Source of the DNA: Canibacter oris
GTDB lineage: Bacteria; Actinomycetota; Actinomycetes; Actinomycetales; Microbacteriaceae
DNA length: 64,000 bases
Assembly: GCF_014197205.1 (NCBI RefSeq)
Contig: NZ_JACIFD010000007.1
Location: forward strand, 47,290-111,289
Direction of reading: 5' to 3'
A program made the position numbers and the translations under genes. A model generated the notes under the pieces. That model searched no databases. It worked only from the letters and a program-made list of their open reading frames with translations, and was not told the origin of the DNA. Positions 9,150-18,571 of the stretch are shown here, piece after piece; positions within the stretch are counted from its first letter, which is position 1; each line of letters starts with the position of its first letter.

Positions 9150-10064
9150 CTAGTTATTTGCTTTGATGTCTGCCTGCACTTTTTCGAGTGACGCGGTGAG
9201 ATCAGCTACCGGGGTCTGCAGCAGCACGGCGCTCCCACCAGAAACCTCTTGTAGACCATCCTGCACGGCCTTGGTGTTTTGGAAAATCTCTACCAGTTTC
9301 AGGTAGGTAGGGTTCGTGGCGTCTGCTTTTTTCGCGGCAAAGATGTTAACGTACGGTAAAGCGCTAGCGTCTTCTGGGTTGTCACTAAAGAGCGCGTCGC
9401 TAAACTCCAACCCGGCCTTGGTTACGAAGTCGTTGTTAACAATGGCGCCATCAACGTCTTTGATGGATGCCGCGGTGAATGAGGCATCAACCTCGGTGAC
9501 TTTCACCTTTGACTCGGCGGTTATGATGTCATCCGGGGTTGAGAAAATGGTTCCGCCGTTTTCCAGCTTCAACAGGCCTGCCTGCTGCAGTACGAGCAGT
9601 GCCCGCGCCCTGTTAGACTCATCAGCAGGGATAGCGATGGTTGCACCCTGCGGAATATCTGTTACTGCTTTGTGCTTCTCAGAGAACAGCGCCAGTGGGT
9701 AGATTGCGGTGGAGCCGATGGGCACGAGGTCATCACCGCTAGCTACGTTGTGCTGAGCAAGATAAACAATGTGCTGGAACTGATTAAGGTGCAGCTCCCC
9801 CGCGCTTAGAGCCGGATTTGGCTGGTTGTAGTCCGAAAAATCTACGATTTCAACAGTGATGCCTTCAGCTTTTGCGGCAGCTGTGTAAGTATCCCAGTAA
9901 GGGTCGCTTGCTCCCACAACACCAATCTTTACGGTTTCATTGGTAGCAGTGGCTTCTGTCTTGATGTCTGCCGGAGCTGCGTTGTTATCACTTGTGCAGC
10001 CGGTGAGCAGCAGTGCAGCCGCAGCCGCACCCGCAGCCCAAGATGCGATTTTTTTAATAGCCAT
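9150..10064 (-). CDS. metQ: methionine-binding lipoprotein of the ABC importer
   Basis: Extracellular substrate-binding lipoprotein (NlpA/MetQ family) that delivers methionine to MetNI. It has a lipoprotein signal: KK, a hydrophobic stretch and lipobox LLTGC. IGVVGASDPYWDTYTAAAKA and VEIVDFSDYNQPNPALSAGE are typical of the family. ATG 10064 is preferred because AAAGG lies about 11 bases upstream; ATG 10073 is only 2 bases from the same site. Its leader contains a perfect 19-bp palindrome. Confidence 0.92.
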   Translation of the reverse strand: MAIKKIASWAAGAAAAALLLTGCTSDNNAAPADIKTEATATNETVKIGVVGASDPYWDTYTAAAKAEGITVEIVDFSDYNQPNPALSAGELHLNQFQHIVYLAQHNVASGDDLVPIGSTAIYPLALFSEKHKAVTDIPQGATIAIPADESNRARALLVLQQAGLLKLENGGTIFSTPDDIITAESKVKVTEVDASFTAASIKDVDGAIVNNDFVTKAGLEFSDALFSDNPEDASALPYVNIFAAKKADATNPTYLKLVEIFQNTKAVQDGLQEVSGGSAVLLQTPVADLTASLEKVQADIKANN

Positions 10065-10084
10065 GATGTTCATATCCTTTCAGA

Positions 10085-10103
10085 ACTAGAAGTTACTTCT
10101 AGT
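10085..10103. promoter_or_regulatory. perfect 19-bp palindrome in the metQ leader
   Basis: ACTAGAAGT-T-ACTTCTAGT, with 9-bp arms and a single central base, lies 11 bases upstream of ATG 10073 just before the ribosome site. The symmetry suits a dimeric repressor operator; it could also fold as an RNA hairpin that hides the ribosome site. It does not look like the McbR or S-box motifs I know, so the regulator is unknown. Confidence 0.6.
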
Positions 10104-10174
10104 GTGCAGAATTTTTAGGCACGGTGCACCTTGAGCTGTAACAAAGTGCAACATAGGCTGGGCAAAAATAATGA

Positions 10175-10200
10175 ACCCCGCACCTGTAAAGGTGCGGGGT
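10175..10200 (-). terminator. intrinsic terminator of the 10220-10621 gene
   Basis: 11-bp stem ACCCCGCACCT / AGGTGCGGGGT with a 4-nt loop. On the minus strand it is followed by a T-rich tract (TTCATTATTTTT), so it terminates the small membrane-protein gene before the metQ promoter region. Confidence 0.85.
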
Positions 10201-10219
10201 CACAATGGGATATATTAAC

Positions 10220-10621
10220 TTATGCCTGCTGCTTCAGCTTGTTTGAACCAACAACGAAGAAAACACCGATTAGAGTCAGCAGCACGAAGCTACCAAACAT
10301 TGCTGGAGCCAGAGTGCTGAAGTCTACACCCAGCGGCATGAGAGCCTGGTAACCGACCACACTGTTGATGATAGCCCAAGCAATGATACCCATACCCAGG
10401 CCCCGGATGATGCCGGCTGCGCTAGGAGATGCAGACTTCACGATAGCGAAAATGCCGATTGCGATCAGCGCTACCGCTGCGATTACCTCCATGTACTTCA
10501 GGTATGCAAGCCCTGCTGGGAGCTCCTGAGCAATGTTAGAGATGAACTGCAAGAAACCACGAATAATTGCGATAATACCGCCGGCCAGAACCAGGCCGCT
10601 ACGCTTTACTTGATTAGTCAT
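10220..10621 (-). CDS. small membrane protein of unknown function
   Basis: 133-residue hydrophobic protein with four predicted membrane spans (around VLAGGIIAIIRGFLQFI, MEVIAAVALIAIGIFAIV, GMGIIAWAIINSVV and FGSFVLLTLIGVFFVV) and a basic C-terminus (SNKLKQQA). I chose MTNQVKRSG at 10621; longer in-frame starts at 10633 and 10654 lack a ribosome site, and so does this one, so the gene may be leaderless. I do not recognise a function. It lies between a tRNA and metQ and has its own terminator. Confidence 0.7.
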   Translation of the reverse strand: MTNQVKRSGLVLAGGIIAIIRGFLQFISNIAQELPAGLAYLKYMEVIAAVALIAIGIFAIVKSASPSAAGIIRGLGMGIIAWAIINSVVGYQALMPLGVDFSTLAPAMFGSFVLLTLIGVFFVVGSNKLKQQA

Positions 10622-10660
10622 ACAAAGAAGCATAGCACACAATTTGTGTTTCAAACCAGA

Positions 10661-10696
10661 AAAACCCTCGAACTTCCGCAGAAATTCAAGGGTTTT
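10661..10696 (-). terminator. terminator after the tRNA gene
   Basis: Stem AAACCCTTGAA / TTCGAGGGTTT on the minus strand (one G-T pair) followed by TTTCTGG, starting 4 bases after the tRNA 3' end. Confidence 0.75.
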
Positions 10697-10699
10697 CGG

Positions 10700-10773
10700 T
10701 GGGGAGTGTGGGGCTTGAACCCACGACCGGCGGATTATGAGTCCGCTGCTCTAACCGACTGAGCTAACCCCCC
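10700..10773 (-). tRNA. tRNA with CAT anticodon (Met or Ile2)
   Basis: Folds as a 74-nt cloverleaf: acceptor GGGGGGT / ACTCCCC with discriminator A, D arm AGCTCAGTCGGTTAGAGCA, anticodon stem GCGGA-CTCATAA-TCCGC, T arm with GGTTCAAGCC. The 3' CCA is not fully encoded (CCG follows). The CAT anticodon fits elongator Met or the lysidine-modified Ile2 tRNA; the sequence alone does not decide. It lacks the initiator hallmark of three G-C pairs at the end of the anticodon stem. Confidence 0.93.
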
Positions 10774-10828
10774 CGTGTGAGCCAGTAAAGCCGCAGCTAA
10801 ACTGTGCACCAAAAAAAGTTTAGCGTAT

Positions 10829-11809
10829 CTAAGTGATCTCGAGGGAGTTTTTACCCACTTGTGGATGGAATTTAGAAATTGTAAGCACCCCAAACAGTGC
10901 TACTGCACCGGAAATCACAAACATCACAAACGCCCACCACGGTGCACTGCTGGCCTCTCCGAGCACCAAAATACCAATCAGCACCGCCACCAGCGGATCA
11001 ATTACTGTTAAACCCGCAATCACTAAATCAGGAGGCCCACACGAATGTGCATTTTGAACATAAATCATGCCAAGCGCCGCACCTAAAATCAGGCAAGCTA
11101 CCGCAATCCAGGTGAGAACTTCAACATCTCCTTGTTGGAAACGAGAAATCACAGTTTTAGCGAGAGTTGCGACAAAAGCGTATAGGATGCCTGCACCAAT
11201 AACATAGACAAGTGGATTTGGTTTTTTACGAAGCAAAGAAATTGCCGCGATCAAAAGCAAAACACTGCCCGCGAAAATAGCCAGAATCGTGATTAACTGC
11301 TGATCTTTTACTCGCACGTCACGCGCGGTGAACGCCGCAACCGTCACAAACACCACAACCCCGATAACGCACAACAGAATCGCGCTACGCACCCGCTTTG
11401 GCAGTCTTATACCAGACATTTTCGCGTTCAAAACCGCGGTTACAACCAGCGCCACCACGCCCAACGGCTGCACCACAACCAGCGGTGCTAAACTCAACGC
11501 TACAATCTGCAGACACACCGCCAGAGCGAGCATCAGTGATCCGCTGAGCCACGAGGGGCGTGACATAAGCCTTTTTACGTGTGCACCAGACAGCCCGGTT
11601 GCGGCACTCTCCTGCGTCAGCTGCTCAACCTTATTCAACCCACGCGACTGATACTGGGTGCCTACGCTCATTAACACTGCGCCGCAGATGGCCACAGCAA
11701 TCCCCAGGAGTTGCTTACCCGTTAAATGCAGCGGATCGACATCCTGCGCAAAGACCACCGCTGCAAAAACGCCAGGAAACAGCAAATACCACAACAGCGC
11801 AGCACGCAT
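10829..11809 (-). CDS. DMT-superfamily transporter-like membrane protein
   Basis: 326-residue integral membrane protein with about nine to ten hydrophobic segments, resembling drug/metabolite (EamA) or NIPA-like carriers; substrate unknown. Segments include QLLGIAVAICGAVLMSVGT near the N-terminus and VIDPLVAVLIGILVLGE near the C-terminus, the latter typical of the second half of DMT carriers. Its ATG overlaps the gmk stop (TGATG), so it is translated with gmk at the end of the pyrimidine operon. Confidence 0.75.
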   Translation of the reverse strand: MRAALLWYLLFPGVFAAVVFAQDVDPLHLTGKQLLGIAVAICGAVLMSVGTQYQSRGLNKVEQLTQESAATGLSGAHVKRLMSRPSWLSGSLMLALAVCLQIVALSLAPLVVVQPLGVVALVVTAVLNAKMSGIRLPKRVRSAILLCVIGVVVFVTVAAFTARDVRVKDQQLITILAIFAGSVLLLIAAISLLRKKPNPLVYVIGAGILYAFVATLAKTVISRFQQGDVEVLTWIAVACLILGAALGMIYVQNAHSCGPPDLVIAGLTVIDPLVAVLIGILVLGEASSAPWWAFVMFVISGAVALFGVLTISKFHPQVGKNSLEIT

Positions 11810-12687
11810 CAGCTGTGCCCTCGCATCACCTGCACCAGCTGTTCAGCAGCATCGGCAACCACGTCATTCACGATAACCACATCAAACTCGGAGGCAGCAG
11901 CCATCTCCACCTTGGCAGTGCTGAGACGACGTTCCTGCTCATCAGGAGATTCGGTGCCGCGCCCGGTCAGGCGTGAAACTAACTCCTCCCAGCTCGGAGG
12001 CGCTAAGAACACCAGTTGGGCGGCCGGATCCGCAGCCCGCACTTGCCTGGCGCCCTGCAGATCAATCTCTAACAGCACCAAATAGCCCGCTGCTGCCGCG
12101 TCAAACAGCGGCTGCTTCGGTGTGCCGTAACGATGCACCCCGTGCACAGTGGCCCACTCCAGCAGTTCGTTCTGCGCTAGCATCCGGTCAAATTCGGCAT
12201 CCGACACGAAGTAATAGTGTTCGCCGTCAATTTCACCAGGCCGCGGCGCGCGAGTTGTTGCAGACACCGACAACCGCACCTGCGGGTAATGCTGCTTCAG
12301 ATAGCTCACGACTGTGCCCTTACCAACAGCGGTTGGGCCAGCCAGCACCGTAATCTGCGGCTTGTCGGCGACACCGTTGCGGGCGTTCAGCCAGGTAACC
12401 AAGCGGGCACGCTGCTTACCGCCCAACCCCCCGAGCCGTTTTTTCTCGGAAATTTTGAGGTCTTCCAGCACGCGGCGCATTTTCACCTCGCCAATGCCTG
12501 GCAACATCAGCAGCATCTCTTTCACCCGCAGCCGGGCTGCGGGATGTTCCTCATCGCGGCCAAGCTCCACCAGTTTCAGGGCGCTCAGCTCCCCGCGGCG
12601 CAGTTTTTCTTTCAGCTCCGCGCGCTCCTGTCGCGCCTGCACTGCGGCACGACTCGCGGCGACGCGATCCACCTCTGGCATTTGCAT
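11809..12687 (-). CDS. gmk: actinobacterial IHF (mIHF) fused to guanylate kinase
   Basis: Residues 1 to about 105 ([20 protein letters not shown], then [20 protein letters not shown] and [17 protein letters not shown]) match mIHF, the small nucleoid-associated DNA-binding protein of actinobacteria. Residues about 111-292 are guanylate kinase, with P-loop GPTAVGKGT (117-125), [19 protein letters not shown] and the [10 protein letters not shown] lid. Guanylate kinase converts GMP to GDP with ATP. In most actinobacteria mihF and gmk are separate neighbours; here they are one frame with no stop. I recall the same fusion in Microbacteriaceae. The ATG overlaps the pyrF stop (TAATG). Confidence 0.92.
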   Translation of the reverse strand: MQMPEVDRVAASRAAVQARQERAELKEKLRRGELSALKLVELGRDEEHPAARLRVKEMLLMLPGIGEVKMRRVLEDLKISEKKRLGGLGGKQRARLVTWLNARNGVADKPQITVLAGPTAVGKGTVVSYLKQHYPQVRLSVSATTRAPRPGEIDGEHYYFVSDAEFDRMLAQNELLEWATVHGVHRYGTPKQPLFDAAAAGYLVLLEIDLQGARQVRAADPAAQLVFLAPPSWEELVSRLTGRGTESPDEQERRLSTAKVEMAAASEFDVVIVNDVVADAAEQLVQVMRGHS

Positions 12688-13532
12688 TACATTACCTCAG
12701 CTATCTCTTCAGACTTCGCTTTGATACGAGCGGTAAGCTGCGCTGGATCACCCGCCAGCACGCCGCGCGACTCGTTCGGAATCACGCCCTGGCTGAGCTC
12801 TCCGAATAGCCGCTTGAGATCTTGCAACCGCGCGCCCTGCGCGCCAAAACCGGGAGCCAGAATCGGCAGCACACTGTTGCTCGGCAACGGTCGCCCGGTG
12901 TCGATGCCATAATCAGGAAGCTGCACAGTGGCTCCGAGAACCACCCCGATGCGCCCCACCGGTGCGTAGTGGGCGGCGTTTTCCGCATCTACCGCGGCAA
13001 TCACCGCGGCCGCCACGGTCTGCTCATCTGCCCGCACAGCCTGCTGAGTTGCAGCAGCTTCGGGGTTGCTGGTGGCGGCGAGCACAAAAATTCCCTTATC
13101 GTGCTGGTGCGCCAATTCCAGCCCGCCAGCGAGCGAACCAAACCCCTGATACGCTGCGGCGGTCATGGCATCGGCCTCCAGCGGGCTGCCGGGAGTGAGC
13201 CAGGCTGCCGCATATGCGGTGAAGGTGGATCCGATGTCGCCGCGTTTCACATCCGCGATGATCGGAATGCCGGCGGCGCGCGCATCCGCAAAAATGCGCT
13301 CCAAGGCTACGAAGCCGGCGCTGCCGAAACGCTCGAAGAACGCGATCTGCGGCTTTAGTGCCAGTACCTGCGCAGCAGCCGCGGCGGCGACCACTTTACG
13401 CCCAAAAGTTTCTGCCCCCTGGGCAGAATCTGGCAGGTTCCAGTCGGCGAGCAGGAACTGGTGTGGGTCGATACCCACACACAGTCGCTGCCCAGCCGCA
13501 AACCCAGCTGCAAGAGCTTTGCTGAAACCCAT
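12687..13532 (-). CDS. pyrF: orotidine 5'-phosphate decarboxylase
   Basis: Last step of UMP synthesis, OMP to UMP plus CO2. The 281-residue protein is of the longer actinobacterial/deltaproteobacterial type with catalytic [19 protein letters not shown] chose ATG 13532 ([11 protein letters not shown]), one base after the carB stop; the in-frame ATG 13577 lies inside carB. Translation is coupled to both carB and gmk. Confidence 0.94.
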   Translation of the reverse strand: MGFSKALAAGFAAGQRLCVGIDPHQFLLADWNLPDSAQGAETFGRKVVAAAAAAQVLALKPQIAFFERFGSAGFVALERIFADARAAGIPIIADVKRGDIGSTFTAYAAAWLTPGSPLEADAMTAAAYQGFGSLAGGLELAHQHDKGIFVLAATSNPEAAATQQAVRADEQTVAAAVIAAVDAENAAHYAPVGRIGVVLGATVQLPDYGIDTGRPLPSNSVLPILAPGFGAQGARLQDLKRLFGELSQGVIPNESRGVLAGDPAQLTARIKAKSEEIAEVM

Positions 13533-13533
13533 G

Positions 13534-16500
13534 TTAGTGAGCGCTCTCTGCAACACGAGCTGCGCGCTCTGCCGCATATTCCTGCAGGCTCTTCACCGCG
13601 AACGGTTCATCCTTCGCGCTGAGCGCGGCAACAACCGCGGTGAGCTCTGAAATAGTGGTGAAAATCGGCTTGTCTGCGGTTACCGCCGCGGCACGAATCT
13701 CGTAGCCGTCAGCGCGCTCCGCCTGCCCTGATGGGGTGTTGACCACCAGGTCAACCTCGCCACGCTCCAGCAGCGACACGATAGATGGGTGCTCAAAATC
13801 ACTCTCGGAGTGCTTGCTAACCAGCTCTGACGGCACGCCGTTGCGGGCCAGCACCACCTGGGTGCCGCGGGTTGTGAGCAGCTTGTAGCCCATTTCCACC
13901 AGACGTCGCGCCGGCATTACTACGCCGCGCTTATCACGGTCTGCAACCGAGATGAAGATGGTACCGCCCGCAGGCAGAGTGCTGCCCGCACCCGCCTGGC
14001 TCTTCGCGAACGCGCGTGGGAAATCAACATCCATGCCCATAACCTCACCGGTTGAGCGCATTTCCGGCCCGAGCAGAGCGTCAACTGACTTACCCTCTGC
14101 GGTGCGGAAACGTTTAAACGGCAGCACAGCTTCTTTCACAGCAACCGGGGCGTCAAGCGGCACCTGGGTGCCGTCAGCAGCCGGCAGGAAGCCACTTTCC
14201 AGCAGCTCTGCGATGCTCTCCCCAACCATAATGCGGCTGGCAGCTTTGGCGAGCGGAATGCCGAGCGCCTTAGACACGAATGGCACGGTGCGGCTGGCGC
14301 GTGGGTTTGCCTCGATCACAAACAGCTGCCCCTGCGCGAACGCAAACTGCACGTTCAACAGGCCTTTCACTCCGATGCCGCGCGCAATCGCTTCGGTTGC
14401 GGCAATCACCTGCTGAATCTGGGCATCGCCGAGTGACACCGGTGGCAGGGTGCAGCTAGAGTCACCGGAGTGCACGCCGGCCTCTTCAATATGCTCCATA
14501 ATGCCGCCCATGTACATTTGCTCACCGTCAAACAGTGCATCAACGTCAATCTCGGTGGCGTCATCAAGGAAGTAGTCAACCAAAAGCGGCTGGCCGGGGC
14601 CAATCAGCGCGTGTTCCGCGATCCGCTCAAAGTAGTCGCGCAGCCCCGCCTCAGAGTAAATAATCTCCATGCCACGGCCGCCGAGTACGAATGATGGGCG
14701 CACCAGCACCGGGTATCCGATCTCGGTGGCAATCTTCAGCGCCCCGGCCTCAGTTGTTGCGGTGCCGTGCTTTGGCGCGAGCAAACCAGCCTGCGCCAGG
14801 ATTTCACCGAAAGCGCCACGCTCTTCCGCCAAATCAATAGCGTCTGGGGTGGTGCCGAGAATCGGAATCCCGGCTTCCTGCAGTGGCTTTGCGAGACCCA
14901 GCGCGGTCTGCCCACCGAGCTGCACCACAACGCCCAACACTTTGCCGGACTGCTGCTCGGCGTGAATCACCTCCAGCACATCCTCCAGCGTCAGTGGCTC
15001 AAAGTAAAGCCGGTCCGAGGTATCGTAGTCGGTGGACACGGTCTCAGGGTTGCAGTTGATCATTACGGTCTCGTAGCCCGCATCGCTCAGCGCGAAGGAA
15101 GCGTGCACACAAGAGTAGTCAAACTCCACACCCTGACCGATACGGTTCGGGCCAGAGCCGAGGATAATAATCTTCTCGCGCTGTGACGGCGCAACCTCGG
15201 TCTCCAAATCATAAGAGCTGTAGTGGTAAGGGGTTAGCGCGGGGAACTCACCCGCGCAGGTGTCTACGGTCTTGTAAACCGGACGCAGCCCTATACCGTG
15301 CCGCAGGCCCCGCACCTCAGCTTCGCTCATACCGCGCAGCTGCCCGATCTGAATATCGCTGAAACCATGGTTCTTCGCGGTGCGCAACAGCTGCTCATCA
15401 AGCCGCTCAGCTGCCTGAATTTCAGCTGCAACCTCGTTAATCAACTGAATTTGATCGAGGAACCACGGATCAATATCACAAGCCGCGTAGACCTCTTCGA
15501 TGCTCGCGCCTAAGCGCAGCGCCTGCTGCACAGCGACAATGCGACCATCTGTCGGGCGCTTGATACTTTCTAGCAGCTCAGCAACGCTGCGAGACTCCTC
15601 GCCCCAGTGGAAACTGGTGCCGCGCTTTTCAAGCGAACGCAGCGACTTTTGCAGTGCGGTCGTAAAGTTACGGCCAATCGCCATCGCCTCACCAACAGAC
15701 TTCATGGTGGTTGTCAGAGTATCGTCAGCCGCAGGGAACTTCTCAAACGCAAAGCGCGGGGTCTTTACCACAACATAGTCGATGGTCGGCTCGAAGCTGG
15801 CTGGAGTCTTCTCGGTGATGTCGTTAGGAATCTCGTCGAGGCGGTAGCCGATAGCCAGTTTTGCAGCAATCTTCGCGATCGGGAACCCGGTAGCTTTAGA
15901 AGCCAGCGCGCTGGAGCGAGACACGCGCGGGTTCATCTCAATCACGATGATACGCCCGGTTTGTGGATCCACAGCAAACTGAATGTTGCAGCCACCGGTG
16001 TCTACGCCCACGCGCCGAATAATGTCGATGCCGATGTCGCGCAGCTTCTGGAACTCGCGGTCGGTGAGAGTAAGAGCTGGAGCCACGGTGATGGAGTCGC
16101 CGGTGTGCACGCCAACCGCATCAACGTTTTCGATTGAACACACCACAACGGTGTTGTCGGCGGTATCGCGCATCAGTTCTAGCTCGTACTCTTTCCAGCC
16201 GAGAATGGACTCTTCGAGCAACACTTCGGTGGTTGGGCTGTAGTGCAGGCCGTCGCCTGCGATGCGAATCAGATCTTCCTCGTTGTAGGCAAAGCCTGAG
16301 CCCAGACCACCCATGGTGAAAGATGGCCGCACCACAACCGGGTAGCCGAGGTCAAGCGCCGCAGCTTTCGCCTCTTCGAGGCTGTGCACAATTGCGGAGC
16401 GTGCCACATCAGCACCCGCTGCCAGCACCAGGTCTTTAAAGATTTGGCGGTCTTCGCCGCGCTCAATCGCATCAACCTTAGCGCCGATGAGCTCTACCCC

Positions 16501-16833
16501 GTGCTTGTCGAGAATGCCGCGCTTGTGCAGCTCGATAGCGGCGTTCAGCGCAGTCTGCCCGCCGAGAGTTGGCAGAATTGCGTCAGGGCGCTCCTTAATG
16601 ATGATTGACTCAATAACCTCCGGGGTGATTGGTTCCACGTAGGTGGCGTCCGCAAAATCCGGGTCGGTCATAATCGTCGCCGGGTTGGAATTGATAAGAA
16701 TCACGCGGACGCCCTCGCTGCGCAGCACACGGCAAGCCTGGGTACCAGAGTAATCAAACTCGCAAGCCTGGCCGATCACAATCGGGCCAGAGCCGATAAC
16801 GAGAACGGAATTAATATCGTCGCGTTTTGGCAT
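13534..16833 (-). CDS. carB: carbamoyl-phosphate synthase large subunit
   Basis: 1099-residue synthetase that makes carbamoyl phosphate from bicarbonate, ATP and ammonia passed from CarA. It has two ATP-grasp halves, each beginning with a GSGP motif ([19 protein letters not shown] near the start; [18 protein letters not shown] near residue 560) and a C-terminal allosteric MGS-like domain. The ATG overlaps the carA stop (TAATG). It supplies pyrimidine and arginine synthesis. Confidence 0.97.
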   Translation of the reverse strand: MPKRDDINSVLVIGSGPIVIGQACEFDYSGTQACRVLRSEGVRVILINSNPATIMTDPDFADATYVEPITPEVIESIIIKERPDAILPTLGGQTALNAAIELHKRGILDKHGVELIGAKVDAIERGEDRQIFKDLVLAAGADVARSAIVHSLEEAKAAALDLGYPVVVRPSFTMGGLGSGFAYNEEDLIRIAGDGLHYSPTTEVLLEESILGWKEYELELMRDTADNTVVVCSIENVDAVGVHTGDSITVAPALTLTDREFQKLRDIGIDIIRRVGVDTGGCNIQFAVDPQTGRIIVIEMNPRVSRSSALASKATGFPIAKIAAKLAIGYRLDEIPNDITEKTPASFEPTIDYVVVKTPRFAFEKFPAADDTLTTTMKSVGEAMAIGRNFTTALQKSLRSLEKRGTSFHWGEESRSVAELLESIKRPTDGRIVAVQQALRLGASIEEVYAACDIDPWFLDQIQLINEVAAEIQAAERLDEQLLRTAKNHGFSDIQIGQLRGMSEAEVRGLRHGIGLRPVYKTVDTCAGEFPALTPYHYSSYDLETEVAPSQREKIIILGSGPNRIGQGVEFDYSCVHASFALSDAGYETVMINCNPETVSTDYDTSDRLYFEPLTLEDVLEVIHAEQQSGKVLGVVVQLGGQTALGLAKPLQEAGIPILGTTPDAIDLAEERGAFGEILAQAGLLAPKHGTATTEAGALKIATEIGYPVLVRPSFVLGGRGMEIIYSEAGLRDYFERIAEHALIGPGQPLLVDYFLDDATEIDVDALFDGEQMYMGGIMEHIEEAGVHSGDSSCTLPPVSLGDAQIQQVIAATEAIARGIGVKGLLNVQFAFAQGQLFVIEANPRASRTVPFVSKALGIPLAKAASRIMVGESIAELLESGFLPAADGTQVPLDAPVAVKEAVLPFKRFRTAEGKSVDALLGPEMRSTGEVMGMDVDFPRAFAKSQAGAGSTLPAGGTIFISVADRDKRGVVMPARRLVEMGYKLLTTRGTQVVLARNGVPSELVSKHSESDFEHPSIVSLLERGEVDLVVNTPSGQAERADGYEIRAAAVTADKPIFTTISELTAVVAALSAKDEPFAVKSLQEYAAERAARVAESAH

Positions 16834-18080
16834 TAGTTGTTCTCGCTTTCCTGTGAGGTAGTCGGGGTTACTGCTTGTGAGTTTGCTGCTGCGCTTGCCG
16901 CTGTATTTGCGTGCGCAGCGCGTTGCATTACCAGCTGGCGGAACCGCTCAAAAAGATAGAAGGCATCGTGCGGGCCGGCTGCTGCCTCTGGGTGGTACTG
17001 CACGCTGAAAGCAGGAATGTCGAGGCACTCTAGGCCTTCCACAACCTGATCGTTGAGGCTGATGTGGCTGACACGCACGCGCCCGAAGCCGTGCGGTGAC
17101 TCGTGCTCGCGATCGGCTGCGAGGTCCACCGCAAAACCGTGATTTTGTGCAGTGATTTCGACCTTTCCGGTGCGGGTGTCAAGCACTGGCTGGTTGATGC
17201 CGCGGTGCCCGAACGGCAGCTTGTAGGTGTCAAAGCCGAGTGCGCGACCAAGCAACTGATTGCCGAAGCAGATACCAAAGTATGGCACCCCGGTGCGCAG
17301 CATGGCGGCAAGCAAATCTACCTGCTGCTGGCTGGCTGCTGGATCACCCGGACCGTTGGAGTAAAACAGCGCGTCTGGCGCGATTTCCTGCAGCTGCTCG
17401 AAGGTGGTGTCTGCCGGCAGTACGATAACGTCAAAGCCGTGATCTGCGAGGTAGCGCAGGGTTGCGGCTTTAACGCCGAGATCGAGCACTGCAATGGAAC
17501 CGACGCGGGATACCTCTGGGTTTGCCGGAATATCGTAGCGCTCTTTGGTGGACACTACGGTTGATAAGTTTTGACCGGCCATCGCGGCCTGTGACAGCAC
17601 CAGCTCCAGCTGCGCGGCAGCATCCAGCTCATAATCTGTACCCGAGAAGATACCAGCTTTCATGGAGCCCGCGGCACGAATGTGGCGGGTCACAGCACGG
17701 GTGTCGATGTCAGAGATGCCGACAACCTCGTTTGCGATGAGATCTTCGTCGAGCGATTTTTCAGCACGGAAATTAGAAACGCGGCGTGCGCGGTCGCGCA
17801 CCACAAAACCACTCACCCAGATACGGCTGCTTTCCATATCGGTTTTGTTAACCCCGGTGTTGCCGATGTGAGGGGCAGTCATCAGCACAATCTGGCCCGC
17901 GTAAGACGGATCAGTGAGGGTCTCCTGATACCCAGTCATACCGGTTGAAAACACCAGCTCGCCAAGTGTGCGGCCGGTTGCGCCGTATGCGCGCCCCTCA
18001 AAGCGGCGGCCGTCCTCCAACACCAGCACAGCTTTGCCGGTGGTTGCCGCTGCTGCAGGCGGCGTAAACGTGGTTAGCAT
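16833..18080 (-). CDS. carA: carbamoyl-phosphate synthase small (glutaminase) subunit
   Basis: Class I glutamine amidotransferase that releases ammonia for CarB. The catalytic cysteine lies in [12 protein letters not shown] and the partner His/Glu in [13 protein letters not shown]. The 415-residue length is normal. There is a low-complexity tail ([16 protein letters not shown]). The start overlaps the end of the upstream PH-like gene by 7 bases. Confidence 0.96.
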   Translation of the reverse strand: MLTTFTPPAAAATTGKAVLVLEDGRRFEGRAYGATGRTLGELVFSTGMTGYQETLTDPSYAGQIVLMTAPHIGNTGVNKTDMESSRIWVSGFVVRDRARRVSNFRAEKSLDEDLIANEVVGISDIDTRAVTRHIRAAGSMKAGIFSGTDYELDAAAQLELVLSQAAMAGQNLSTVVSTKERYDIPANPEVSRVGSIAVLDLGVKAATLRYLADHGFDVIVLPADTTFEQLQEIAPDALFYSNGPGDPAASQQQVDLLAAMLRTGVPYFGICFGNQLLGRALGFDTYKLPFGHRGINQPVLDTRTGKVEITAQNHGFAVDLAADREHESPHGFGRVRVSHISLNDQVVEGLECLDIPAFSVQYHPEAAAGPHDAFYLFERFRQLVMQRAAHANTAASAAANSQAVTPTTSQESENN

Positions 18081-18571
18081 TGCCCTGTCCCCTCAATATT
18101 GCTTGTAACTAAGTTAATAAATTCTTTTTGCTGCGCGGCGCTCGGTAACCGAAACACACTCACTAATGCTTGCTCTCCAGCACGCCAGTGCACCTCAACC
18201 AGACCGTCTTTTTCAACGGTTTTCGCGAGTGAAGATTGGCAGGTGGTGATGCGGTGGATCGCGCCAATCGCGGTCTCGTTTTCACCCGGTATCGCAACTT
18301 TCAGCCCGTCTGAGTGCACCGTGACAGTTGCGTAGCCGCGGTAGATTAGCCCCGGCAGGCTGACCCGCACAAGCGGCTGTGCAGCCGGATGCGTAACCAC
18401 ATAGAGAACCCGCTCAAACTTTTGCTGCGCAGCTCCGGTTACCGGTGTCAGAGCTGCTACCAGGGCGTCACCCTGGCGCTGCCGCCGGTTCCAGCTACGC
18501 CACATTCCCCAAAATGCTAGCACCGCAAGCACAGCGCAGACGCTGCCGCCGATGAGATAGTTTTGAGTCAC
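18074..18571 (-). CDS. membrane-anchored PH-like protein of the pyr operon
   Basis: 165 residues: one N-terminal membrane span (YLIGGSVCAVLAVLAFWGMW), then basic WNRRQRQ and a soluble beta-rich domain with LIYRGYATVTVHSDGLKVAI. The pattern is the PH-like membrane protein often found between pyrC and carA in actinobacterial pyrimidine operons. The GTG start overlaps the pyrC stop (GTGA), and its end overlaps carA. Function is unknown; conserved position suggests a link to pyrimidine synthesis or simple operon co-transcription. Confidence 0.75.
   Translation of the reverse strand: MTQNYLIGGSVCAVLAVLAFWGMWRSWNRRQRQGDALVAALTPVTGAAQQKFERVLYVVTHPAAQPLVRVSLPGLIYRGYATVTVHSDGLKVAIPGENETAIGAIHRITTCQSSLAKTVEKDGLVEVHWRAGEQALVSVFRLPSAAQQKEFINLVTSNIEGTGQC

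Noticed and set aside
12217..12912. 231-residue + strand frame over gmk and pyrF
   Set aside because: Crosses the boundary of two clear minus-strand genes and has no recognisable domain; antisense shadow.
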